The notes under the pieces were generated by a model. It was not told the origin of the DNA and ran no database searches. It worked only from the letters and a program-made list of their open reading frames with translations. DNA of 64,000 nucleotides from Homalodisca vitripennis. Its lineage: Eukaryota; Arthropoda; Insecta; Hemiptera; Cicadellidae. Location of the stretch: assembly GCF_021130785.1 (NCBI RefSeq), contig NW_025778969.1, forward strand, positions 1-64,000. The letters are read 5' to 3'. Position 1 is the first letter of the stretch. Each line of letters starts with the position of its first letter. This document shows, piece by piece, positions 10,611 through 23,900 of this stretch. The position numbers were made by a program, and so were the translations under genes.

Positions 10611-13600
10611 GGATCATACAGTTCCATATTAGTTGGCTGAAAATTACGTAAATCTGATCAAAGGGTTAAGTTAAAAAAGTGTTACATTGACAAGGAGTTG
10701 CATATCTTTCAGGGTCGTGTCTACAAGGGTTTTTATAAAATTTATCAGAGGATTATTAGTAGATAAGATATATCAGTATGTTATCCATTTGTTTAGTTCA
10801 CTAAAGTATTTAACTGCGGTATTTAGTTTAAGTTTATAAAATTATCAAATCAAAGTTGACCGATGTGTTGGGTTGACTAAGAAAAATCGTTCAGCTATGG
10901 ATTTACGTTTACAAAATAGGTTATTTACATTAAACATTTAAATTTACCAAAGAGGGGAAGGTGGTTTTGTGGATGGATTTAATGAAGGTTATGTAAACCA
11001 GTCCTTTATATTCATCAGAAAGTATTATGGGTTTATAGGTTTTTCTAACGTCGATAAGCTGTTATTATAGACAATGTTTGTATGCAGCATGAGACATTTT
11101 TAAACTAGCTGTTGTACAGAACTTCACGTATTGTTAATTAATAAAGGTTCAAACTTGTTCATACATACGCTTCGTTTTAATATTACTCAATTGTAGCAAG
11201 GACACATTTCATACCAAAAAGCTCTAATTCGAATTCTTGAAATAAAACTTTCGCCGGATGTTTTAAAAGTGCTGGTAAAGTAAATGTAATGAATATTTTA
11301 TGTTGAAGCTCACAAACGGAATCTTTTACCTTCAGTGAAATGTACTTAGGGCGATTTGCCTTTGATGTTCTGTTTTATGCAAAATATCTCGATTATGTCA
11401 TCTCATTTATTAAAGTTTGGTTTGGAGCGAATAAGTTATTCTCTGATTTATTTATTTTGAAAATATTATAAAAAAACATTTTATAACTTTAAGTACAGCG
11501 TTTTGTGTTGCTGGATGTCGGGTGAGTAATGGTTTTTTGCAACCTGGGCGAGAATGTTAAACTAAGGAGTTATTGTACGAGATTTAAACACTTTGGATTT
11601 TTTTATAAAAGATGTTTGCAAATTCTTAAATTTGTTTTGTTGAAGTACAAAAATCATTTTGGTTGCTATTTGGATATTATTACCGTACACGCTGTATCTA
11701 CGAGAGCTGACAAATATACATAATTTGTACAATTATAATTTACATTAATGGATCTAAGAGCAGCATATTGTCGGAGTTTAAGTTCACTAAAGAGCTGACT
11801 GCAATCTGCTTTATGAAAAAAGAGAAATAAAACTGATTTGAAACCAGAAATTCCTTCATATAACAGGAAAGGATACAAAGTTAATATTAATGAATGAGGA
11901 AAACCGTCTGATTCGCAGCTACAAATAAGACATTAACTGAAACATACAGAAGCCGGGTAAATTTAATCAGCTGATTTCTACTTTGAAGCAATTTCCGAGT
12001 TGACTTGCTTATAAGATTTAAACTTGGATTAATTTGAAAAGTTGACATAGAGTTGCATTCTAGATTAAGTTGAGCAAACAGTACTATTTGAATGTGTATT
12101 TGAAACTACACTGTATTTAATTGCAATTGCATTTTAAAGACATAACGGATCTACGGAATGAGGCAAAAATACTGTGGGATATGTAAATTAGAATAAATAT
12201 TTTACTATATTATAATTTCTTGGAACTACATCTTATACAAAACCTTACTGAGTGAGTTAAAGTAGTTTACGAGTATGTTTGTAAATCGCCTATTCAGTTA
12301 TTACTTCTTACCACAGTACTGATGCCAAAGATCTCGGATGATTGAGGAACCCACCGCCTAGTTGAGAATCAGCTGTGTTACAGTGCGGTGCCTCGCGTGC
12401 CAGCCGGCAGTAAGGTTAACACATTTCCGCAGCTCAAAGCCCCGAGAGTGTATCGAGAAAGTAGCGCTGGGGCAGGCGCTGGGGCAGGGGCTGGGGCAGG
12501 TTGGCGTGCCCCTGTACAAGACCCGCCCATCTATCTGTATGCCAGAGACGTTTCTTTCGCCCACTTGGGACCTCTAATATTAACCCCAGCTTCCTACTGC
12601 AGTCCCTTAAGTGAACATTAAGAGACTGTGGGGCTGCTATAATCGTGTTCCACAATTGCCTCTACTTTCACTTGTACAATGCAATACTGTCACTTGTTTA
12701 CCGTTGGCGGAGAACTTAAATGCCATGTAACATTAAAATTGTAATAAATTAAGTCTTTGTATCACATTTTCTATATTTTTATTACGTACGATTTCGAGCC
12801 TGGGTTGTTAGAAAAACTGATTTAATGTATTTAGGCCTACAGACATACTGTTTAAACTTCTCATCGGTATGGAAGATAACTTTTTTGCGATACAATTAGT
12901 ATTAAAATTATTAATTGATATAAATTTACATTATTATAAATAATACAGCCTGGCATACAATTATATATCTCATACAAAAATAAATTTATAAGGTTAGTTT
13001 TATCATACTTTACGCACAGTTGTGTTTTATTTTCACTGTACAGTTCCAAATTAATTGTCACTTGTAAGATCGACAAGTGGCAGATAATAATATGCGGGTA
13101 ATTGTTCAAAAAGTAAACTAATCCAAACACTTTTTTGTCATAAATTTTATAACGTTTTGTAAATTTACTTGGCTCTTTATATTAATTTATTCGTCTTTTA
13201 CAATCGTTTTCAAATACTATCGCTAATATATCATATCCGTAGAAAACTGTAATATTACCGGATATGATAATCAGCTGAGTATTTTTCCTAATTCCATATT
13301 TAAACTTTTAGTAAGAGACAATATATTTACTAGAGCCCATAGAGTGTTTGACTCGTACTCCACAATCAATTTTCCCCTTTCCCTTCTATAGTTCAATATT
13401 AACTGTCAGTCGTCCATCGGGTGTGTATGTGTGGAGAATTGTAATACTGTACGAGATTAAAATTGTAATAAACCAAAATAACAACAAACATATTTGTTTC
13501 AACACTACGTACATTAAGAAAAGCTGTGTGAGGTAGTTTGTCTTTCACAATGGCTTTTACATTGTGAATGTAAATAATTACTATCGTGCGTAATATAACA

Positions 13601-15478
13601 CAATTTTCCCTAACAAACGTGTTTCTTTATAAAAGTTTAAAATATTTATTCAATTTAAGAAACTGTGTAGGAAAGGTTTTTCGCCTTTCATAATATTTGT
13701 GTTTCCATTCATTCGTTCAGTTCAAAACTAACTGTCATTTGCCAAATACCATCATATCAGTAAACAAGTAAAATTGTACTTTAAAATTATTCTAACTTTT
13801 TAATCAACTTGACATTTATCCTTATATTTGTCATAGTGTCATTCTGTAACTTTCAGACGTTATGTGGAATTGTTGAATCGTCTTCTCTATATTTTAATTC
13901 TATGCTTAAAAATAACTGTTATTCGAATAATTACAGTGTAAAATATCATCCTGTACAGTGTTACAATATTAACCGCAGATATTCCTCTCTAAATTTTCTT
14001 GTCTTTTGTTAAACTTTAGACAGTCTTAAACAATCTAAATACAACATTAGTTTCTCTCTGAGAACAATGTTCAAGACGAACCGTTTCTCCTCTTCTATGT
14101 AGATTTTCATGTCTCAAGTCTTTCAGAAGATAACTGCGCGCAATTTTATCTGTTTATCTCGGTTTATTTTTGGACTACTGTATTATAAATTGTTATCTTT
14201 GTTCTATCACTTTTTTACATTCAAGATAGACTATTGCATCTTGTATAAATGTGCGCGCCAGTAAAACTTGCTAATTAGTATAAAGTTATTTGGATTTTAT
14301 GTAAGGAAGACTAAACTTTTCAGCGGTCAATATTTACATAATTATCTCACAATGAGTAGAAACCGGTATTATTAACGGACTATTTTTTAATTAATTTACA
14401 AAATTATCTCACAATGAGTATATCAGTATTACTACAGGACTATTCTTTAATTTACATAATTATCTCCTAATGAGTAGATATCAGTATTATTACAGGACAA
14501 TTTTTTATTTTATGAAACTGTTCAAGCTTTTAAACTTTCCAACCTCTGCGTAGTTTTATCGCCCCCCGTTATATATCCGCATCGCGTATGTAGACCCACG
14601 ATGGGTTTCATCTCGTAATGTATTGCTTTAATTATGAGTTTTACAAAAACAAACGATTGAATATTCATGAAATGTGCAGTCGAGCCCGCGGTTGCCTCGC
14701 CCCCAGCCTCTACAGTTTTAATGAAAATATTAAATGTATTCAAAATTGTTAGGGCGGAGTTTGTTTCTAAATCCAGTCCCGCTACCCTGTTCGATCAAAA
14801 TTACGATAGTAACTCTCGCAATGTTGACAAAAACGTTACATAAAAAAACTATGTACATTTATAAATTTGAAGCCTTTTCATCTTTTTAATATTCCATGTT
14901 TCATGTTCTAACTGGGAAATAATCGTATCAGACAAATAAATATTTTAGAAGTAGCTTTACTTCGACTATCCGTGGCTGCAACAAAAACAATGTTAATTCT
15001 TTAGGATTACGCGACCTATATCATGACTATTATCAGAAGTTTCCGATTAAAACTCATCGAACACAATTAAAGTATTGAAATATGTTGCCCTCTCTGTGAA
15101 CTGCCGTGCTCAGACAACATATGTTGGACAAAAAGAGTTTGTTGACTTTACAGCGTGGCTGATATATGTAAAGAATTAAATGGTATTTGTTATGTTTCTG
15201 AGTGTTGTAAACCGGTAAACCTTACTGATAGTAATAAATAAACACACAACGTTTATAATCTAGAACTCTAGCCCGAAATCATTTATCACGTTCCTACAGG
15301 GTTAATGGATAAGCTTATTTCTTACGATATGATGTTAATTGACTGATCAAAACGAGGATTTGAATCAAATTTACTATTTTTTTCTTGAAGATTTAAAATA
15401 TTTCTATTTGGCGAGTATAACATAATTATAATGTAGCAGGATAAAGGTTTGCAGCATGGATATGTAGAGGTGACAGAC
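10611..15478. other. AT-rich non-coding DNA, probably intronic
   Basis: No convincing coding segment on either strand. A small GC-richer patch with ggggca repeats lies at 12460-12510. If the exon at 15479-15702 belongs to a TMTC gene read right to left, this stretch and the satellites to its left may lie in its first intron; the next exon was not found. Confidence 0.5.
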
Positions 15479-15702
15479 CTGAAAGACAGCGTGGTGAGGG
15501 GTCGGTAGGACTTGTGACTACGAGGGTCGCTGAGCGCGGTGCCCCAGAAGTCGTTGGCCAGCAGTTGTCCCAGGCCGGAGCTACCGAGTACGTCCGGGTT
15601 ACGAGAGACTGCCACAACATCGTCGTGCACGAACTCGCCGTACAGGGAGTTGGAGTAGCACGCGATGGCCAGACCCACCACTGCGAGGTACGGTGCCACC
15701 AT
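15479..15702 (-). CDS. First coding exon of a TMTC1-like O-mannosyltransferase (partial gene)
   Basis: Read right to left, the ATG is at 15702-15700 and the exon ends at 15479 with CTTTCAG|GTCTGT, a usable splice donor. The 74 or so codons give a hydrophobic first membrane segment (LAVVGLAIACYSNSLYG), then EFVHDDVVAV, NPDVLG, NDFWGT and SHKSYRPLTTLSFR. This order matches the N-terminus of TMTC proteins, ER membrane enzymes with TPR repeats that O-mannosylate cadherins; the acidic pair in HDD lies in the first luminal loop. Similarity is closest to TMTC1 by motif. The remaining exons must lie to the left and are not recognisable within the window, which suggests a large intron. It is the only host protein-coding exon I can support. 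Confidence 0.8.
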
Positions 15703-15884
15703 CACTGACTGAGCGTCGCGACGGCACTGCACCGGCTCTGCCCGGCGTCGTGGCGCATGTGGGACCACCCCCGCCTCACCCCCTGACCTTGACACACAGC
15801 GGCTCTCGCTCTCGGGACAGACATGCTTACAATCGATCGTAAAGTTGGAACTCACAGATTCCCATATTATTACTATACAAATAC

Positions 15885-16812
15885 TAGCGGGCCCGGCGCG
15901 CTTTGCTGCGCATTTCAATAATTTTTTTGCAAAAGTTGCCCGCGGCTTCGCACGCAATTTCCCGTTGAAAACAGTACACTATATTCACTTATTCTTTTTC
16001 TATCACATTCTAAACATTGCTGAGATAATTGATAGTCGTTCCATCGTGAGCCTCTTGGGCGTATTATGAAGGTATGTACCATATTCCTGCCTCTATCTAG
16101 CTGTTACCCACGGCTTCGCACGCAAATCTTAAGAACCGAAGTCCTTATATTACTTAGTAAATTTTTTTTTTTACTATAATAAATTTTAGATTAAATTAGT
16201 TATATCTCCGATGCCACGATTGAGCTTGCTTTGTTGTCTCGATCGAGAGAATATGTACACACGGAGTTTTGAGAACCATACTTCTGTAAAAAAAAACAAC
16301 TAAGGTTGATTTTATAACATTCTTTATATTTGTAGCCAACGTAAGATAGTAATTATGATATCTGCATTACTCTTCTGATCAAGCATGAGCATGGTTTATA
16401 TTAAATAAATATTGCAGTTAAAGGTGAATTTTTACGTCAAATTTGAATTGTATTATCTGGATAGTAAAGTCTATGTTTAACAGTGATTGCAAAAACAGTT
16501 TAAACAAAATTTGTCGTTTCTCTTAAGCTTACTCTATGCTTTAAAACTATAAGTGTAATATATGTTTACAAAGAACAGCTGATTAAAAATTTGAAAAGAC
16601 GTTAACATATGTTTGCTGCAATGCATTTCTTATGGGTATTTCTGTAACCAGTGGGGCGGAATCCTGAATCGGGAAAGGGATGGGCATAGCTTATAAACCT
16701 TCTCCGTGGAAAAATACATATACGTACAAATTTTCATCATGATCGGTCCAATAGTTCACGATTCCATAAAGGACAAACATACAAACATTCATTTTTATAT
16801 ATATAGATATAT
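15885..16812. mobile_element. Dispersed non-autonomous element (unclassified)
   Basis: Begins with cgggcccggcgcgctttgc, contains two copies of a cggcttcgcacgcaa phrase (near 15943 and 16112), and ends with a tcatgatcggtccaatag segment running into a TA microsatellite. Such GC-rich heads in AT-rich insect DNA usually mark dispersed repeats. No coding capacity is seen. Boundaries are approximate. Confidence 0.4.
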
Positions 16813-16825
16813 ATATATATACTCG

Positions 16826-17250
16826 CCTTCGGCTCGCTGGGGGCTACGCCCCCAGGCCCCCTTTTGGGTGTTTGCCAAATTCGGGGATAAGAGTGGTTTA
16901 TTTATAGGTAAAATTCGGACATGAGGTCATACAAGGAATTCCCAGGGGGTGGAGTTAACGTTACCAAGGGTTAAGACATCAGGGGTTATCTGGTCATACT
17001 GGGAACTTCCCAAAGGGGCGTTAAGAGATTTGGTGATAGGTAAAATTCGGACATGAGGTCATGCCAGGAAATTCCCTGGGGGGGGGGTTTAATATTACTG
17101 GGGGAGGGTTTACACTTCAGGGGGTTTTATGTACTCAGGAGGTTATCTGGTCATACCAGGAAATCGCGGGGGGGTTAATGTTACCGGGGGTTAATGACAC
17201 ACTCCAGGCCCCCTTTTGGGGTGTTGTCCAAATTCAGGGATAAGCGGAAT
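16826..17250 (-). repeat. Extra copy of the Helitron 3'-end-like hairpin segment
   Basis: 16826-16862 is nearly identical to 19226-19262, including an 8-bp perfect hairpin (ctgggggc / gcccccag) with a tac/gta loop, and is followed by the same aaattcggggataag phrase. A shorter echo (caggcccccttttggg) lies near 17207. The copy abuts a TA microsatellite. It is probably the 3' end of a truncated or non-autonomous relative of the Helitron at 19.2-26.7 kb. Confidence 0.5.
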
Positions 17251-17274
17251 TCGGAATAGTATTAGACCTATTTT

Positions 17275-19215
17275 ATTGAATTTTCCAGTTTTAATCAAAG
17301 TTTTGACTCTAAGGCCATTTTGTGGCTTAACCTTTAGAGATACGACAAAAAGCGACTGGACCTTTCTTGTCGGAAATTTAATTTTAAAATTTAATTCGAT
17401 TGTGACCTCAGATTTGATCTACGACCTATGGGTTAGTCGGTACAATGTTTGGGATAAAAGTCTGCACCGGTCAGCTGTTGTGTAAACAGATTTAGTGTAA
17501 ATAAATTAAAAACTGCCTTTATCAGATTATTAAGTTGATCAGGGGGTTTAATTTAATCAGGAGTTCATCAACCAAGAACTTCCCGGGAGAGGGGGTTTAT
17601 GTTCTTGGGGGTTAAAGAACGCGTGGTACTTTTCTAGTAAATTTGTGTCTGGGCACGAGGAATTTTTATCAAAATAAAACGTTGATCAGGGGGTTTAAAT
17701 TACTTCGGAAATTATCATTCCACGCCAGAGTTTTGACAATGAAGTAATATTTCGTAAAAAAAAAAAAAGAAAGAAAAAAAAAAAAAAAAAAAAAAAAAAC
17801 ACTCTGTCCCTATCTACTATTAAAGCTTCACTAACGCTCAGCAAACTCCCGATGTGGAGGGGGTTTTAGTCACTCGTTAACGTAGTAATACAAGGTCAAT
17901 ATGGAACCAGCATGAATCGCACTAATTATTGTTGCAAACTTTAAAACACCTAAAAGTGACGTCAAATAATTAGCCATTTAGAGCATTTATCAGGCTTACG
18001 GAAAGATAAACGATAGAAAGCTGCTGGGCCTTTTTTGTAGATCCTATCAATAGCTACTTACAAAAAGTTTTACATTTAAGCTAGGGCCAACGGTTCGGCC
18101 ACTATCGAGCACGAAAAGTAAGTTTATAATTGAAGTTTTCAATATAATCACGTTTTACGGCTAAATCATGGAAGATAGAGTAAAGGGTCACTGGATCTTT
18201 TGTGTAGATCGCATTATTTTGTATTAGAATCAAATTTTTAATCTAGGCTAGAACTAAGATTTTGTCTGAAATAGAGCCCAGAAAACAAAATCTCATGTAA
18301 AACTCAAAAAATCAAAACTTTAAAACGCGTTATGCGGCCAAACCGTTGAGGATAGGGCAAAATGTTACTAAGCTTTTTTTGTAGATCACGTGATTTCCTA
18401 AATCCGGCTGAAAATTTGTTTTGAGCTACGACCAACCGTTTAGCCGCTATCAAGCCCGGAATGTAAATTTGTAGGCGAAAATTTTCAAATATTTTCATTT
18501 AATCGCGTTTTGCGGTCAAACTAATGGAGATATAGTAATAGGTCACTGAACCTTTTTTGTAGATCATATTATTTCCTAAATCTAACCTTTGTTTTATTTT
18601 GACCTCCGACCATTTGTTTCGCCGCTATCGACCCCAAAAACAAAAGTTTCACGTAAAAGTTACAAAAAAATTGCACATAATCACGTTTTTTCGGCCAAAC
18701 CAATGGAGATAGGGCAAGAAGTCACTGGACCTTTTCTGTAGATAACGCAATTTGCTAATTTGATGGGTCAATCAGATTTGAGCTACGACCTACCATTCGG
18801 CCGCTATCGGGCTCGAAACTTTATTTTAAGCGAAAAAATCTCTGGAATGTCAAACATTTCCGTGTTTTGTGGCTTAACCACACGAGATAGGACAAAAAGT
18901 CACAGGACCTTTCTTGTAGTTCACTTCATTCCTGACTAACGATTTTTCGTCAGATCGAAGCTAGCTCCAACGGTTCACCCGCTATCAGGCTTACAAGAAA
19001 TGCCTGCAGGGGTGAAGAATGCGCGATTTTTGAGGAATTTTTTTGAGGGGTTTAAAAGTAAAAATTCCCAGTTTTCAGACTTTTTCTCCGGGTCATATTG
19101 TGAAAGGTACCTGCGTGCCAAATTTCAAGTTTCCAGCACTTCTAGAACTATGTTAGAATTTGTATCTATCTGTCAGTCAGTGTCAGTCAGTCAGTTACAC
19201 ATGCGGCTGTATAGT
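17275..19215 (+). repeat. ~177-bp repeat array, left of the Helitron
   Basis: A diverged unit recurs with period about 171-182 bp; its marker phrase (gatagggcaaaa, then cactggacc, then ttttttgtagatca) occurs near 17338, 18004, 18176, 18352, 18530, 18708 and 18890. A poly-A-rich tract (17758-17801) and the motif TCCCTATCTACTAT (17808) interrupt it. The array ends with a GTCAGTCAGT-rich segment and acacatgcggctgtata. The same terminal segment closes the right-hand array at about 28,512. Confidence 0.8.
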
Positions 19216-19629
19216 ATATTAGACTCGCCTTCGGCTCGCTGGGGGCTACGCCCCCAGGCCCCCATGATGTACGCTTGCAAATTCGGGGATAAGCGGAATT
19301 CGGGGACAGGAGGGATTCGGTTGTTGGTTAAAATCGAACTTGAGGTTTTAAATTTACGTGTCCCCAACTGTGTCCTTTCTCGTGGGAAACAATATTTAGT
19401 GTATAATGTGGTCTACAAGAAAGTTCAAGTAATATATTACTGTATCTCCCTTACAGCCGTAAAACGCCATTACGTGCGAAAATCGTGAAAATTGAGATTT
19501 CGGGTCCGATAGCGGTCAAACCGTTACTAATATTGTTTACGCAACACGGCTGCAAGTTGGGAGATTTAGCGCTACATATGTTTGTGTCAAATTAGTTGCT
19601 AGTAACTTTAAGTTGATAAAACTGTTCTT

Positions 19630-20500
19630 TGCCCGTTAGTTTGTCAATGCTCAAATACGGAGACCATATATTATTAACAAAATCACAGCTATTACAGCAA
19701 AATTACAGTCAATGATATTCTCTGATGTCGTGTGGAAATTTGCATATTTGGTTGTGTATATACATGTGTCAAATGATTTGGTAATAACTTATTGCTGTTG
19801 AAACTGTTGTTTGCCCGTTAGTTTGTCAATGCTTTAAATGCAAGCATGACGTATCCAGTCTCGCCACGGGGAGGCCGGCAAACGTGGAGACCATATATTA
19901 TTAACAAAATTACATCAATCGTTGGTTAATGTTGATCTTCAATGTCGTGTACATCTTTGCATAATTAGTTGTGTATATACTTGTGTAAAATTATTGGGTA
20001 ATAATGTATTTTTATTGAAACTGTTGTTTGCCCGTTAGTTTGTCAATGCTTTAAATGCAATCATGACGTATCCACTCTCGCCACGGGGAGGCCGGCAAAC
20101 GTGGAGACCATATATTATTAACAAAATTACATAAATCGTTGGTTAATGTTAATCTTCAATGTCGTGTACATCTTTGCATATTTAGTTGTGTATGTACTTG
20201 TGTCAAATTATTTGGTAATAATGTATTGTTGAAATTGTTGTTTGCCCGTTAGTTTGTCAATGCTTTAAATGCAAGCATGACGTATCCAGTCTCGCCACGG
20301 GGAGGCCGGCAAACATAGAGACCATATATTTACATCTGTGTACATCTTTGCATATTTAGTTGCGTATGTACTTGTGGTGTCATATTATTTGGTAATAATG
20401 TATTAATGAATTTGTTGTTTGCCCGTTAGTTTGTCAATGCTTTAAATGCAAGCATGACATATCCAGTCTCGCCACGGGGAGGCCGGCAAACATAGAGACC
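19630..20500. repeat. ~180-218 bp tandem array in the Helitron 3' region
   Basis: The phrase gcccgttagtttgtcaatgc recurs near 19637, 19816, 20035, 20247 and 20421. Three later copies also share the block gtctcgccacggggaggccg. Spacing varies from about 176 to 218 bp through internal deletions. It lies between the Helitron ORF and its putative 3' hairpin. Confidence 0.85.
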
Positions 20501-20537
20501 ATATATTTACATATATACAAAAAACTTATTTACATCT

Positions 20538-20905
20538 ACAAGGAGTTTTGTTTTGGCAGGCCCTCTAGCCTACTGCCGCATCAATCAGAATGGGGAGTTT
20601 TGTTCTGGTAGGTCCCATTGCCTACTGCCTAATCAGTCACTACGGGGAGTTTTGTTTTGGCAGGTCCCCTAGCCTACTGCCTAGTCAATCACGACGGGGA
20701 GTTTTGTTTGGGCAGGTCCCCTAGCCTACTGCCAGTGTCAATCACGACGGGGAGTTTTGTTTGGGCAGGCCCCCTAGCCTACTGCCAGTGTCAATCACGA
20801 CGGGGAGTTTTGTTTGGGCAGGCCCCCTAGCCTACTGCCAGTGTCAATCTCGACGGGGAGTTTTGTTTGGGCAGGCCCCCTAGCCTACTGCCAATCTCAA
20901 TCCGG
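20538..20905. repeat. 52-53 bp tandem array abutting the Helitron stop codon
   Basis: Seven copies (starts near 20541, 20592, 20644, 20696, 20749, 20802 and 20854) of a GC-richer unit holding ggggagttttgtttgggcag and a short ggcag ... ctgcc inverted repeat. The array ends at the last codons of the Helitron ORF on the other strand. Confidence 0.93.
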
Positions 20906-20906
20906 T

Positions 20907-23900
20907 TCACTGAAGAAGTTCGCCGTACACGATGTTCTTCGCGTAGGCGACTTCATTATGTACCCTTTCGGGGCGGACGAGGACAACTATGTCTTCCGGA
21001 CATCGAACTCTACTGAGCAGGACGTACAGCTGGCCATGAGTGAAACAATCAGTGCGAAGATCGACTCCGACCTGATCTATTGTCTGACCTTGGCTCTTGT
21101 GGCCGGTCATCGCGTATGCCAGCATCAGAGGAAACTGACGTCGACGGACAAGTAACGGCGAACCTTCAACGATCGCGAACCTAAAGATTATTCTAGGAAT
21201 ACCGATAGGTTGCGCGTCGTGAGGGCGTCTGACGGTAATCAACCGATTGGTTATAGCCGTCACAATGACCTTAGTGCCGTTTACAAGGCCGTCAGCGATG
21301 TTTAGATTCCTCATGATGAGGCACACTGAGCCGATCTTAAGTCGCAGCACGTGATCAGGAACACCCTTGCCTGTAGCCTGGTTCAGTAGAGGGACTTCAA
21401 CAGCAAGATTGTCATCGTTTTCACGGTCCACAGTGTCGGCGCTTCGCAGCTCATGAAGGCGACCGTCTACAGAGTTCAAAATTATGTCGTTGATCTCTCT
21501 AACGTTCACGTTCAGAGTCGAGAGGATCGCACGACGAGCACACTGATCGGGATCGCGGAGTACGTCGGCAGGAAAAACGGTTGAAATGAGGACTTGTAAT
21601 GCAGTGACATACCTCACCTCGGTCAAGGGAATAAGTATGTCACTCTCTCTACCCTCCCCGAAAATTGTGGACGGAACAGTGCCGTTGCCTACTGCGAGAA
21701 GGAAGTCAGAGTAGTCAACGGAACTGCTCGTCCTGTGCGGTGTCGTCAGAGAAAAGACGCGGAACAGACGCCACAGATGCGAGGCCCGAAGAGAAACGCA
21801 CGCGACGGCAGCTGCCGTTCGTGCTTTCACAACAACGGGTGCGATCTGCCGGAAGTCTCCAGAGCACAGAAAGATCTTGCCACCGAATGGCTCATCGCGG
21901 TTCATAAGATCTCGTAGCGAGCGGTCGAGGATCTCGAAGATGTAGCGATGCGCCATCGGGGCCTCGTCAAAGACGATGAGCTGAGCAGCTCTGATCAGTT
22001 CTGCGCGCTGGGACCCGTTGGTTATGTTCCAAACGCCAGACCCGTCGCCCAGATCGAGGGGAAGCCGGAACATGCTGTGTGCCGTTGAACCACCTGGCAT
22101 GTTCCCTGCAGCGATGCCCGAGCTGGCGACGGCCAGTGCAATCTGACGACAACTACGCACGTGTGCCAGTATGACACGAAGAAGGGAAGTTTTGCCATAT
22201 CCCCCAGGACCATCGAGGAAGATTACTCTTGAAGATCGGCGGTCACCGGGGTTGTCAAGAAGGGAACACACGTGTTGCAGAACGCGTCTCTGGTCTTCTG
22301 AGAGCTTTTGTTCCCATTCCTCGACAATGGCCCGCTGTTGGTTCTCGCCATAGTCCAACAGCTCCCTTCCCACTTCCGTCGTGTCATCCTGCACGTCGGG
22401 GAGACCACAATCCAATAAAGACAATCCCTGCCGACGTAGACTGCGATCGATATCGATCAAGGAAAGTGTATACGCTCTTTCGGGGTCAAGTGGGCTCCTT
22501 TCCAAGTGGTCCTCGCAAAGGGTGTCACGGAAGGATTCCCACAGAATAGCTGCAGGAGCACCCATATTACAAAGGAGCACGAAGAAGGAACGAAGCCTTG
22601 AAGCGACCATGAACCCAGAAGCCTCTCGCAGCGCTTCGCGGTACTCATCCTCGTCCTCAATCAAGCCGAGCTGACGACAAACCTCCTGGAACGTACGGCA
22701 ATCAGGACCACCGCGTGACAGGAGGTCAGAGTAGCCGCGACAAGGTGTTGACAAGAGAAGCATCCGAAGGTAGTAGAGTTCTCCACGATTAGGCGAGACC
22801 CAAAAGACCCTACATACCTTCCCTCCACGCTGGCGAGGTGTGACGAAGTGTTTCCCGTCTTGATGTTCATATATTTGTTCTGTTTTTGGTCTTTTGTCAT
22901 GTATAATGTAGTTCTCAAAAAATGTCAGATAAGTTAAATTGTCAAAAGTTTTATCAACAGGTCTGTTAAAATACAATATTAACTTGGAGCTTGATCTAAT
23001 TATCGCGGAGGTGAGATCACCGGGACGAAAACAGACGTGCTGTTTACCCTCAAGATGGACGGGTAGACACTCAACTGTTGGCTCTGACTTTGAGATTGGG
23101 AAGTCCAAGAGACGCCAGCATGCGTCGCTTGCACCAACCATTCTCTTAGTCACATAGTGTTCTACCTCGTCCTCTTGTTGCCACAAAGGAGTGACGGTGA
23201 CATTTTGAAGTGATCCACCCTTCATCAGGTATTTGAATAGATACTTGATGACGCGACGGGTAGAAGCAAGCTCCAAGTTAATGTGTGCTTCATACTTTAG
23301 CAGTAGTGCAGCGTTATATGGCACAACCCATCCATCGTGAACAGTAACAGACCTGTTGCGTGACTTGATTTGACCAGTATTACTATAGTCCCGCCTGTAC
23401 TGAACGAATCCTCTATCATCTACGTGGGTTGTCTGGCATGAAGGCTTGGGATAGAACTTTGTGCAGTAACCCTTAACAGCGTCCCAGCACAGGAAGTCGG
23501 TGCGATGATCAGTGCCACAAGGACCGTGGATCATGTGCTGCAACACCAACTTCCTGAGTCTTCCACCGGCTTCTTCTTCCGAGGGGATGTCCGCGCGGAT
23601 TACAGAGTCGATTTCGTCTGCTTGTACTGGACCGTCTCCGTCAATCTTAAACACAATGTGGGCATGAGGAAGGCCTCTCATTTGCATTTCGATGACGTAG
23701 ACGATATAGTTCGTGCAGCCGAACATCGCTCCGCTCCGCAGATCTCGAAGAAGCTCGAGGAGTTTGATCTGGAAGACTCTGCAAGCCGTGCTAGGGTCAC
23801 TGCGTCCACTGCCGTGAGGACACGCTCTCTTGTTTTCCTCCCAAGTCGCACTGTACGTGAATGTTAGGAAGTACGTTGGTGAACCCAGGCGTGTGACGAG

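Noticed and set aside
12358..12655. Overlapping open frames on both strands in a GC-richer patch
   Set aside because: Openness on several frames at once is due to composition and the ggggca repeat; no motif or splice context.
15514..15708. Plus-strand frame opposite the TMTC-like exon
   Set aside because: The minus strand has the conserved motifs and splice donor; this is its antisense shadow.
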